Shown here: piece by piece, positions 29,201-40,900 of the stretch | Layout of the letters: every line of letters starts with the position of its first letter | Numbering within the stretch: position 1 is the first letter of the stretch | Origin: Antedon bifida | Taxonomy: Eukaryota > Echinodermata > Crinoidea > Comatulida > Antedonidae | Length of the DNA stretch: 64,000 bases | Direction: 5' to 3' | Assembly: GCA_963402885.1 (NCBI GenBank) | Contig: OY727097.1 | Span: forward strand, 26,281,401-26,345,400 | The notes under the pieces: model-generated | Told to the model about the DNA's origin: nothing | Database searches by the model: none | What the model saw: the letters and a program-made list of their open reading frames with translations, nothing else | Made by a program: the position numbers and the translations under genes

Positions 29201-32200
29201 GAACAGTATCAAGCTTGTTGTCATCAAACTCCTGTTGGGATTCCTAAAATAATATGAATGGAAATATTACTGAGGATACGATGAATCATGACATTTTACT
29301 CCTGTCGTAGTTGTGTACTCGTTGACAGATTTGATTCAAAACAAAATTATTATATCTCGTCACATCTACATAAAGATCAATTCAATCAGATGAAGGAGGC
29401 ACTTTAAGGAAGAGATTTGGCTTGGATCCAAAAATTAATTTCTTTATATCGTTCGTTAGTAACAACAACCAAAATATACTGTAGAAAGTTATAACATAAC
29501 GTAGCGTACCTTAAATTCTTTCTCAAAACCATTTTCAATGCTTAATTGGCGCATCATCACATATTCATGTAACTTTGATACCTTAATTGTGTTGTAATCA
29601 ATGTCTGCGTTGTAATACAGAGGTTCAGGTTCCCGTTGCGGTACAAGGTCAGTATCTATGTAGATGTGATTTTCGACAGCAGGACCATTTTGAAAATGAT
29701 CTTTAATAACATGCTGTTCATATTTTGTAGACACATTTTGATAATCTGTATCTATGTTTAATGTGTTTAAATCCGATTGATTAGTTGAAGAAATTGTTTC
29801 TTTTTTCGAAATAGTTCGTCTAACAGAAAAAAAAAGTAAATGGACTTTTAATAGTTAGTTTTAAATAATGTAGGCCTACTTTCAATTGTAGTGAATTTAG
29901 AGTAATACACTACCGTTTAAGAATCATCAAGATAATAGCAACAACGATAAATGGAACAAGCAGTAAAAGCCATGCTAAACCTGAAAAATATAACATTGCA
30001 ACAACCTTTATTAAAACACGGTGTGTACAGCACAATATGAACGCGTCCTTTACAAAGGACAATTTTGTAATTTTACAAGAAAAAGAAATTCTTTTTTAAA
30101 CAATACTACATTTCACTTTTTGTATCATTTTCCAACATCCGAGTCATCCGCTACATAGAATTTGGGAAAATATGATTTTGGCATTAGTCCTACCGAATGA
30201 CCGGTTACAATTTGTTCCAAACATAAATATATTTGTGTCAGGTGTCCCATGAACGTTTAAGTATGACGCTAATACTGTGAAGGTATATTCTATACATGAC
30301 TCTATTCCTTCGTCAAATACAACTTCAGTTTCTGTTGTGTTTCCTTGTTGAAATAATCCATCACCTGACAGTTCGTAATGGTAGGTCACATGATAGTCAC
30401 ATGTAGAAGCATTCCATTTGATAAGCAATGATCCATTTCCAAATGAAGTGCTTTTTATTGATGGGTGTGATGGCACTAAAGAAAAATTAAATTAAATAAG
30501 TATTGAAAATTAAATAGCGAACTTTCTAGTTAAATGTAAACCAGTGTAGTCATGCAATGTTTTGCTTTTAGTTTTGTATTTGTTTTCTTTCCTGAAGACA
30601 GACAGTCGGATTAGGCCTAATATTTGTAAAAATAAAAACATTGTGAGCTTAAATTGAACAAAATGAAAATCCCCCGCTGGTGGCACTGTTACAAAATATT
30701 TATCAGCTTTTTAAGCTTTACAGATAGGCTTACACTAACCTATCCCCAGCGTTATAATAACAATTAGAATCATATTAGCCTACTGAATGCGCTGTGTGTA
30801 TCGTTCAGTTCCCAATTATTAGAAATCTCCTAAATTTGAATAATTACCATTTATACCCGATGGCGCTGTTTGTACCGCTATATTTTCTCCCCAATTACCA
30901 GCAATCTCCATGTTATTAACAACTCGAGCGTATGCGACATAATCGGTACAACTTGACAATCCTGATAGTTCAACTTCTAATTGAGTACTACTTGATATGT
31001 TGACTATATCTTGTACGTTTCCATCTATGTCCGAGTATTGCACTTGATATCGGAGAATTGAGTTGCATTGTATTCGATCATACTCACTAGAAACTGGCTG
31101 AAGATAATATAAAGACTTATTTAATTAGGCGTAGTTTGTTATTTAATATAATAATTGTTTGAAATAAAATAAGATGAGTAGACACGAAAGGATTACAGCA
31201 AACCTTTTGGGATACAGGTAAATGCATAAACAGACTATAGACTTACCTTTAAACTTAAAACGACGTGGTATTCTGCATTAGCTTTCAATTCTATCCCAGG
31301 TTCTTCCAAAGGTTCTATATTATGTCAAACAGATAACAGATTTTAATTATAATACACATACACTCCATTGTTGATGCTTATAATGGTTATAACATTCATT
31401 AGATTCACTATACATAACTGACCTGAACAGATTGTGATTGTTGTTCCAAGTGCACTTCTTGGTCCATCTACCTCAATACCCCCAACCATCCTCGAAAATT
31501 GAGAGTAGAATTGATATTGCATATTTGGAGTGAGATTATCAATAACAATAAATAAATGGTTATCCGGTTTAATTATCGATATAAATGAATCCATCTGAGA
31601 TGATTTAGGCCTATATGACAACTTTCGATTTGTAATTGTTCCTGTTCCAAAGTTTTCACCAAGAACCCAAGTGACGTCAAACGTTAGAGTGGTTGCTGCC
31701 TGGTTTACAATATTTGGCGGTTCAGAACGATACGGTAATGCTAATTTTTGTAACAAATAACAAAATAGAGTTATGTTTACTAGTTTTAAATTATTCGAAT
31801 AACGGAAGGCGTCATTTTTAAAATTGAGCGCAAAATTGGTGCAGTTTATAAGTCTCTGTATGCGGGAATTTCACTGGTAATATTGAATATTGTATGTTCT
31901 GTTTAAACTGTACGGGTTATTGAAATGTGGAATCTTATCGTGATTAGGTTTTCATCAGCATGGTAGGGTTTGACCTTTCTATATCCAGTTGATATTAATT
32001 ATTTTTTTTTTTTGTATTCGGTTAGTAGAAAACAGTATTAAAAATAAAGATTCCTCCAATTATAAATATTGCTTTGGACATGCAAGCAATGATAGGTTCT
32101 TAAGACTTTTTTTGTTTCAGGTCCTTTCCTGTTTAAAGCAATATTACTCGCTATACTCATTTGTTAATTTGTTTGTAGTATGTTTCAAGAAGATAATTTT

Positions 32201-35200
32201 TGTGTGTGTTTTTTTCTTTTTGGGGTATTCACACACATGTAATCTTTCTTTTCATTTTGTATATGACATAACATGAAGAATTAAGTCATTAACATTAAAA
32301 TAGTAAAATAAAAATTGAAATTACATATAGATAGATATATAGGATTTTTAGTAGTCAGTGGGTCAGTGAACATTTTTTTAACCAAAGACGTTATTTTTAA
32401 GTAGGCCTACGTCTAGAGCATGTTTTTTTCCTGCTAAATAAATGAACGTGCATGCCAACCTGTGCTGCATGTTGGTCCGTACCAAGCCTCATGGCATCCA
32501 TTAGAACACCTTCCATCTCGTGTACAATCTGCAGAATCTTTGCAATGACATGGAAAATTACATAAATCACCAAAAAATCCAGACGAACAAAGTATAGGTT
32601 CTATAAAAAAATGATTTGCACAAAAATACATTGTTTTTATATAATGCTATATAATTCATATTGTTTGATTGGACGATTGCGGGTCACAATAGCGAGTGTG
32701 CAATAGACTTGGACCAAGTCTGTATTTTATTGTCTTTTTTATGTCATTCCACACGTCGTCGTTTTGATTTTTGTCTGAAGTATGAAACGCCACATGTGCA
32801 AAAATATTTATCTTTTTACTAGTATTAAGACAAAACTCCGTCTGGAGCCCAGACTAGTCGTGCAATAATACGTACTGTTAAACGATCGCGTACTAAAAGT
32901 AATGGTATTTAAAAAAATCATGCACGAAACAAAAGTATGTTTAAACAGTTGTTTTACGGGAACACATCGATTGAAGGTAAAAATTCATATTACTGTAAAA
33001 ACAAAACGTAAAATCCATTCATACCTAAACACATATTACCAGTGTAACCTGACGAGCATGTTGAGCCGGAAGTACATCCTTTATGTGGATTACAATCGAC
33101 AATGTCACAATGACATGTTTGACGACAATCCGCTCCGTAGAATCCAGCCTCGCAAACTTAACAAAAACAGGTTATCATGTTGTACATCGAATACCCGGCC
33201 TATTTTTTTATTTTTTTTTTTGAGTGACAAATTATGTTTTATCAATATATCTAAAATTGTTTAATGTTTTTGGTTCTAAGAATTAGCCCACCAGTTAATT
33301 GGTTTCTTGTCTTGTCATTAAGGTATGATTGTTAATCTATCTTTATTGTCTAACATTTCTGACATGTGTACATTCACCAATAATCTATTATTTTACAACT
33401 TGTTTTCAATATTCTATTCTCCTACTATCTATTAGTCCACGAAGCAAAACAAAAGACATTTAACTCATACTTTCACTTTTAAAATAATATAGAGAAACAG
33501 GGATGACTATTAATAATAATTAAAATATGGTGTACTATAGCATTGACCTAATTATGGTAATAAAAACGTAAGTAACCTTTTTTACAATCGTTTCCTCCAA
33601 AACCATTGATGCACGTACAGCCAACTGGGTCCGGTGGACACAACAGAGCTCCTTTGCAATTTCCACCAGTAGCACACACAACGTTGCAGTCACGACCCAA
33701 GTTGTTATTTTCACAACCTATCGCAAATAGAGCACATGACATTATATTCAAAACCATGTAAATTATTTACACCATACAGTATATTATAATAATTAAATGA
33801 TTACCGTTTTTGCAAGTATCGCCTTTAAATCCTGCTGGACAAATACAGACACCCGTCTTATCGCCACACACTCCGCCATTATAACATACTGGACAGTCCA
33901 TTTCACAGTCTGGGGGATTCCATTTTGATGAGGAACAAGCTAATACATTGAATAATAAGTAGGTATAAAGAATAACATAAATCATGATTCATAAATCATA
34001 ATTATATATACCATAAATCTGAATTGGAATAAGGACACAAATGTTATAACATAATTAGCTTACATTTCTGAATGTGACCATGCCCTAAATTTGTCTTACT
34101 TTGACAGTCTATATCGTGCCTGCTTACCTGGATAAACCCAACATTAGCCCTTTTCCACGAAGTGCGAAACAATTATGAAAAGAAGAATTTTGCGGTAGCT
34201 CATCTCCATGATAAATGGGGCAGTCCGTTATAGCGCCCTCTCGTGGGACCACTCCCACGTAATACTGTAACCTTCCACACTAATCCTGCTTTTTATTTAA
34301 TTATTTATGTTGAATTGTAAACAGTGTACAGAAACAGAAAGTTGTCGTAATGAGAATTTTTTTATTTAGAAAGACACGGGGTTATTTGACCAGTATTTTT
34401 TAAATCTAACTCTTCACAAATTGAAATTGTTTACAGACCATGTGTTTTCATGTGTTTTCCAATTCCCTATACTAAAATCGTTATTATTATATTTATATTA
34501 ACATTTATAATAAATGAATGAACAGTTCGCAACCTACCTCTGACAATAAGTCTCATGATGCCACGGTTATCATCCGGGCTATCACCTGTATAACATTCAT
34601 ATACGCCATCATCTTTCATCCGTATGTTATCGATCACAGCAGAAGTACTACCCCTCAGATTGTGTATTTCATCACCGTAATTATGTCTCCAACGTAAATC
34701 GTTAAGATCACTTCCTTTACTGAGATTGATAGTGACAGACTCTCCAATACTGACTGTTATCGTTCTATACTCCATTGCAATAGTGGCTGTGAAATAGTAA
34801 TATTAAAGCATTAGCAATGTTGTGTAATCAATCTCCTATGAATAAATGCATTTGAATCGATAGCAAAATATAGGCCTCTAAGCAAAATTACATTATATGC
34901 CTACTCACCAGTAGAGGATCCTAAGACAATTGCGGTGTTGGCGACTTCTCTACCTTTCTTTGCTTCAAATGAAAATACACCAACTCTCTGGTATCGTAAT
35001 TTAGAAACGCCAAGAAACGTAAGATCGCTATGTATTTGGTATATAATTCGGCTTCCTGTGTTAAATATATTGCCGTCTGGCATACCTTTATATTTCACAT
35101 CACCAGTATTATTACCCGAATACTCGGTATCGTCCCAAGTCAGGTTACTCTTCCCAGGAATAGTCTTGTATAGTATTCCGACGGATAAATCTCTGATATC

Positions 35201-36414
35201 ACTATCGTTTTGAAGTGCGTATCCTCGAAACCAGGCCCTCCTTTGCGACCATGGGCTACCCGAATATAGTGTTACATCCAATGGATCTAAAGAGTATGGA
35301 AAATATTTATATAAAAAATAATAATAACGTACAGTTATTCTCAGCTTACAACATTAATCCTTCAGTCTGTCATAACAGAATCTGAGTAATGTATGCTTTT
35401 GTTTGAAAGCTTTCTTCTGAATATTAACGTAGAGCTTAATAATCTCTTCATTCTTTATTCAATAATAAAAACATTAAAAATGTACATGTCTTCCAGAACA
35501 AATGCAGGAATAATATGGTACTCATTTAAACACAAAAACACACTAAACAATAAAATAATAGTTGAAAACATTATTAGCTGAGTAGGGAACAGTTCTCCAC
35601 ATTATGCCTAGAATTCCAATATATACCAATAAACACATTTTTAGTCGCGTGCAAACGCGTCTCTATAGCTCACTATGTCGGTCGGTAGGTCGGTCAGTCG
35701 GTCGGTCGGTAGGTAAACACTAATTCAAATTTACACACGCCACTGCAGCCAAGTATTATGGCCTTGTTTTTCTTAGTGAAGGACAGAATTTCATTTTATT
35801 GATTTTAAAAATCTACGCGTAGGAGTCCAGTCTCCTACTACCTATCTCCACACATATTAACTTATATGAGAAGGCTCTAGTAGGAAATTAGGGTTCCACC
35901 CCTGAGGTACAATTAAAAATAATAAATACAAATAAAAGTATGTCTTACCGGATCAGGTTGTTAATGTTTTCAAGCATGTCCTATGGGTTACTTTTGACCC
36001 ATTTAGTTGACATGTTGGATTTAACAAAATAAACATTTTTTGCCATTTCTTAGGAAGCAGAGGTCGTAGAAATATGATTATTTATTAAAGTACTCACAGT
36101 ACGTATGTTTGTGTATACGATTTAATGGCAGTTTCTCGCGCAAAATGACCTTGCTTTTAAATGGGGTCCATATCTCAATAACCGATATACATTGAATTTA
36201 ACAATTTACTCTCAAATTGTATATATATATATATACAAAGCTTGGCCAAACTGACAGCAAAAATGGTATTTTTTACACATGACATAATTGTACGATTATA
36301 TTTATTATTATTTTAACCGTTTAGCTTACCTGCTGAAGATTCTAAGGGACAGCCAAAACAGATAATTACTATAACCAAGTAACACAAGTTTGACAAATAT
36401 TTAATGAAAAGCAT
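24434..36414 (-). CDS. Tie-type receptor with two phosphatase-like domains
   Basis: Exons from the start: 36330-36414, 34909-35286, 34538-34786, 33805-33939, 33577-33717, 33025-33156, 32460-32600, 31423-31740, 31247-31314, 30857-31097, 30194-30475, 29914-29980, 29510-29819, 29166-29243, 28766-28802, 28317-28414, 27874-27996, 27089-27252, 26736-26871, 26297-26428, 26124-26211, 25913-25980, 25541-25786, 25249-25397, 24615-24750, 24434-24499. The sum is 4,068 nt, 1,355 residues, frame closed. Order: signal peptide, N-terminal domain, Ig, four EGF, three FN3, membrane helix, juxtamembrane tyrosines, PTP D1, PTP D2. All introns look GT-AG except the one after 28317, which only keeps frame with a GC donor. 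Both PTP domains lack key catalytic residues, so activity is doubtful. The start ATG opens a good signal peptide. Confidence 0.9.
26049..26070. repeat. (TA)n microsatellite
   Basis: About eleven TA units in an intron between D2 exons of the phosphatase-tailed receptor. Confidence 0.9.
26297..29243 (-). other. PTP domain 1, catalytically degenerate
   Basis: Recognised by ENINASYVD, TPREFIACDGP, INDMWRLIWNEKSRIVIMIT, KKYWPDLG, YQYHFTEWSD, GPVIVH and the closing EQYAFIYAVLLEEWFCG. The signature loop reads H-S-S-G-A-G-R-S-G instead of H-C-x5-R-S/T-G: the nucleophilic Cys is Ser and the loop is one residue short. The KNRY substrate-recognition segment is absent from the spliced product. The WPD loop reads WSD, so its Asp remains. 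In canonical two-domain receptors this first domain is the active one. Confidence 0.88.
27517..27804 (-). mobile_element. tRNA-like SINE flanked by about 36-bp direct repeats
   Basis: tagttttgcgtcagggagtt occurs at both edges (about 27526 and 27779). Between them the minus strand holds agctcggtggtctagag (A-box-like) and a perfect T-arm-like gtgggttcgagtcccac. The acceptor stem pairs only in part, so a working tRNA gene is unlikely. A related tail (ccctactctgatgtaat) recurs near 56970. Confidence 0.65.
29510..29980 (-). other. Transmembrane helix and juxtamembrane tyrosine segment
   Basis: 29914-29980 encodes LAWLLLLVPFIVVAIILMIL followed by KR. The next exon carries NIDTDYQNVSTKYEQH, then HIYIDTDLV and PLYYNAD, and ends in the helix that precedes PTP domains (KLHEYVMMRQLSIENGFEKE). 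The DYQxxSxKYEQ stretch recurs in the tail of the paralogue at 46251-56755. Confidence 0.9.
30194..36414 (-). other. Ectodomain of the phosphatase-tailed receptor
   Basis: The signal peptide (MLFIKYLSNLCYLVIVIICF) is on its own exon. The N-terminal domain (34909-35286, 126 residues, no cysteine) is followed by the Ig exon (34538-34786; DDGVYECYTGD, one conserved Cys) and EGF exons at 33805, 33577, 33025 and 32460. FN3-1 is 31423-31740, FN3-2 is split over 31247-31314 and 30857-31097, and FN3-3 is 30194-30475. The block MRLIVRGACSSSKWNPPDC then CICPAGFKG, and CPPDPVGCTC in EGF2, match the order seen in vertebrate Tie1/Tie2. Most exons are phase 1-1, which favours exon shuffling. Confidence 0.88.
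35638..35772. mobile_element. AGTCGCGT repeat family, diverged copy 1
   Basis: Starts ttttagtcgcgtg, continues tctatagctcactatgtcgg and a (TCGG)n-like run, and ends atggccttgtt. It lies in the first intron of the phosphatase-tailed receptor. Confidence 0.8.
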
Positions 36415-37172
36415 TTTCAATTTCCTCCTAAGTTCATTTTCAAAAACCAGTATGCTTAGCAGTCCAAGAGTTGTTCACGTAGAATGAAACACGTACAGTT
36501 TTGACAAAGAACAATCGATCCGCAATCTACGTTTACGTTATTATATTCAAATAATAATATTATTACAAATCTACGAAACTGAAAGAAAATTATCGCTGAA
36601 ATGGAACGATATTTGGACTCATTAATCTCATCATAAGTTCAGGACTGTGATAGACACAATGAAACTGAAAACGAAGAGTTGCATTATATCACACGGACAT
36701 GTCTTGATTGACTGCTACTGGTAATGATAATTATAGATAAAATATGCTTATTATATAAATAAATAGTTATTTTAGTTAGTAAACAACGAAACCTACAGAG
36801 TAGGCATACTGCATTCCGAATAGGTTTGTTTGCTTTCCATGCTTGCGAATTTTGATGGGCAAAAACGATATATCGTATCTTGTATGAGGCGCAAAGTGTA
36901 CATTTTTATTTATAATGAATTATTTAACAATACAGTATAATTTGTTTTTGTCATATCATCATCATCATATTATAATGGGTAATAATAAACAGCTTATTGC
37001 GTTTCATTTAGATTCCCTTGGAGTCACATTTAAGCTCTGTTTACACTATACAACTAGACAAAAACAAAAAGTGTGATGTGCACAAATATTGCAGTGATAT
37101 GTCATAGTGTTCATATGGACACATCACGTTTTCTTGTCACATAATGTGTGATAGTGTAGACAGAGCTTAATT
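36415..37172. other. Intergenic, between tandem minus-strand receptors
   Basis: A 758-bp gap that must hold the promoter of the phosphatase-tailed gene and the 3' UTR of its upstream neighbour. A minus-strand AATAAA lies at 36905-36910, consistent with the end of the neighbour. The 5' flank shares a cagtatg(c/a)(t)tagcagtc block with the flank of the neighbour (near 44730), suggesting a common ancestral promoter. No clear TATA box is seen. Confidence 0.55.
37031..37170. mobile_element. Short TIR element, family 1, abutting a stop codon
   Basis: The left end ttaagctctgtttacacta and right end atagtgtagacagagcttaa are intact, with the core reversed. The right edge is 2 bp from the TAA (37173-37175) of the tyrosine-tail receptor, so the element forms most of its proximal 3' UTR. 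Confidence 0.9.
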
Positions 37173-37986
37173 TTAGCTTAAAAGTCCAATCACAAAGCCT
37201 ACATTGTTTTCTAGTTCAGTGGGAGAAGTGGCAACGGGATTAATATTGTTATATTCAATTTGATTGTCCAATTTGGTGTCGTCATAGACAAGATCCGGTT
37301 CAGGCTTTGGTAAGCCTACATTGTTTTCTAGTTCAGTGGGAGAAGTGGCAACGGGATTAATATTGTTATATTCAATTTGATTGTCCAATTCGGTGTCGTC
37401 ATAGACAAGATCCGGTTCAGGCTTTGATACAGTGTTTTCGAGTCCAGTAGGAGAAGTGGCAACATGCTTAATGTTGTTATATTTAATTTGATTGTCCAAT
37501 TCGGTGTCGTCATAGACAAGATCCGGTTTAGGCTTTGGCTCTGTGTATACGGGTTCAGCAACGGAAGTGGCAACATTAGACTTAACATTTTTATATTCAA
37601 TTTGATTTGCTATTTCGGTGACATTACATACAGGACCCCGTTGAGGTCTTGGTTCTGCATATATGTGTTCAGTATTGGAATTGGTAAAATTAGACTTACT
37701 ATTTTTATATTCAATTTGATTTTCTATTTCGGTGACATTACACACAGAACCCCGTTGAGGCTTTGGTTCTGCATATATGTCTTCAGTATTTGAATTGGTA
37801 ACATTAGACTTACTATCTTTATACTCATTTTGATTTTCCAATTCATAGACATGATCAGATTCATGGGTAGAATTAGGAATTCTATACTGATATTTATAGT
37901 CCAATTCGGTGATATCATAAACAGTATATGGTCCCGGCTCCGATTTTGTTGGTTCCGCAGAAGAACTGGGTCTCGTGTGTCCAAAC
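37173..37986 (-). other. Tyrosine-rich repeat tail exon
   Basis: Repeats of about 37-39 residues carry paired tyrosines. Early units have IYAEPKPQ or IYAEPRPQ (pYxxP type) plus IEYKNS/IEYKNV (pYxN type). Later units have LVYDDTELDNQ followed by IEYNN. At the DNA level the last two units are nearly identical with a 117-bp period (anchors 37201 and 37318), so the array is still expanding or being homogenised. pYxxP fits Crk-type SH2 domains and pYxN fits Grb2-type; this is motif inference only. Confidence 0.9.
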
Positions 37987-40900
37987 CTAAAGGGAAAGAT
38001 AGTTACACGATGACTTTTTTTCATAAGCGTATATTTTGAATTCTAGTAACTTTATAGGAGTGATACTGTACGTTACCGTTTAAATATTGTCAACATTATA
38101 CCAGCTGTGAAAACTGCAGATATTAGTGAGCCAATCACAACACGTATTATTACGTAGCCTGCAAAATAATATTAAACGCAACATTTTATACTTGTTACAA
38201 TTTGGATAGTTTGTTATGCTTGACGACTTGCACATTTCTTGACGTATCTAAAATATACAGCTTTCAGCCATACAAGTCATTTATTTTGGAAAAAACCTTG
38301 TTTAAAATAGATACATATTAAAGCCCCATTCCCTACGTTTTTTAGATATAATTTAAGGTCACAATAAATTTAATGTAAAAATAAATACTATATGGTCCTA
38401 TTTGGACGTTTTTTTAGATATAATTTAAGGTCACAATAAATTTAATGTAAAAATAAATACTATATGGTCCTATTTGGATAATTTATTTCGTCTTTAAAAA
38501 GAATTTAGGTTAAAAATGTGAAAAATAAGTTGATTCTGGTAATTTAAGCGGGGTATAAATCCCAACATGCATTGCGCGCGGATTGATATTTTTGTTTTTC
38601 TTTTGTGATTCACCCACTTTCGATCGATCGTGAAGGCCAAAACAATTGGAAGAATCGTAACTTTCCAGCGAACATATCGGGTTTCCTCTAATTTGTATTA
38701 ACGGATTCTGGCAAAAACAGAAAGACTATTAATGCAGAAAATTATAATAATCAACAGAAATCCGATTAAGAAATAGATTTTACAAACCTTGATTCTTCTG
38801 GTCTGATATTTCTGAAGGTTTACAATCGGTGCCAAACATAACTTCCTTTGATTCAGAAGTTCCGTTAACGTTTAAATATGATGCCAATACTGTGAATGTA
38901 TATGCTTTGCAAGACTCAATTTCTTCGCTAAATACAACTTCAGTTTCTGTTGTAGTCCCTTGCTGAAATATTCCATCACCTGACAGTTCATAATGGTATG
39001 TCACCTGATAATACGAGATGTCACACGTGGCAGCTTTCCATTTCATCAGCAAGTGTGTTCCATTTCCAAACAAATCACTTTTTATTGATGGAGCTTAAAC
39101 AATTAATACAAAATAAAATCATTTTCATTAATATTAAAATAAATACAGTTTAGAATAAAACAAGTTTGCTTCTTCTGCTTTCTGCTACTCTTTGTCAAAT
39201 GTTATTTTGGTTAGCTATAGACAGTAGGTTATTTTCTGCAGTCTGTTCTGGAGAGAATTTACATAAATACATCAACACTATTTTAGAAGAAAATGTTCTG
39301 TTTTGTAGTTAACCACTGCAATGTGCGAGTTATTTGTACCCACTTAACCTAATTTAATAATTGAATAACCAAATATGTTTTTTTTTTGCCCAGGGAAGAG
39401 TGACATTTTCCTGGTTTGCCGCAACGCACTTTGCACGCCGTTATCGCCTACCTGAAGGCGGTGTTCGTATCGTTAAGTTCTGTCCCCAATTACCAGCAAT
39501 CTCGAAATTATTAACAACTCGAGCGTTGAAGATATAATCAGTACAACTTGACAATCCTGATAGTTCAACTTCTAATTGAGTACTACTTGTTGTGTTGACT
39601 ACATCTTGTATATTTCTATCTATGTCCGAGTATTGCACTTGATATCGAAGAATATAGTCGCATCGGATTCGATTAGGAGCGCTGGAAACTGGCTGGATAC
39701 AAAAGAAGACTTCTTTTAATGTGATGGCCTAGATAAACCGGATTAGATAAATCATTATTTAATCCATGGATAAACTAAATGCTAATGATCTTGGCAACCT
39801 ATGCGATAGTTCTTGAGAAAGTGATGAGCATAATTTTGTTTTGGGACATGTAACGAAAAACGTATTACACGTCATAATAGATAGTTATATTTTATTTATG
39901 ACTACAGGACATTTACAGGAAATGTATGACAATTAACAACAAGTGAATAATATAATATTATACCTTTAAGCCCAAGATGACGTAGTTTTCACCATTATAT
40001 TCCAATTCTATCTCAGGTTCGTCCAAAGGTTCTATAATTTTATAAAACAGTTGATTTATATATTGGACATATAGTATTCAAGCATTATTATATATACGTT
40101 TTTAGTCGCGTGGACGCGACTCTATAGTTCACTATGTCGGTCGGTCGGTCGGTCGGTCTGGTGTCACTATGCGTTTTAGCACGCGACTTATGGCTGTTGG
40201 CCTTGTTCACATTCACTGAGTGTAGGCCTCTACAATGTGATTGTTTAGAAAGTTACCTGAACAGATGGTATTGGTTGTTCCGATTGTACTTCTTGGTCCA
40301 TCTACCTCAATACCACCAACCATCCTCGAAAATTGAGAGTAGAATTGATATTGCGTATTTGGGATGAGATCATCAATAACAAGAAATGCATCATCATCTG
40401 GTTCAGTTACTGATATAAATGAATCCATTTGCGACGATTTATATGCAAGCTTCCGATTTTCAATTGTTCCTGTTCCATAGTTTTCACCGAGAATCCAAGT
40501 GACGTCAAACTTTAGGGTAGTTGCTGTCTGATTTACAACGGTTGGTGGTTCAGAGCTGTACGGCAATGCTAGTTATTAGGACAAATATAGCAATTTAGTA
40601 GGCCTATATACTGTATTTATTAACGGTGAAATGAAAGAGTTGTTTAACCTTTAGGCCTACTCCTGATTCAATCCTAGACAACAATCCAGAAAACGGAATT
40701 AGATGATAGGTGAATTGCGATAGTCCGCAGTAGAATTATAATTAGGCGGTCGTGTTTATTAAACCACGATGAATATAGGCCATTGTTGTAAGTAAAAATG
40801 ACATTTTTAAATATGGCCAAAAGGTAGATAAAGAAACACAATTTAGGCATAATTCATTAAATGACCAGTGATAAGTAGCGTTTGGTGACAAAACATACAG

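Noticed and set aside
37464..37793. Plus-strand frame antisense to the tyrosine tail
   Set aside because: Shadow of the repeated coding exon on the other strand; no splice or start support.
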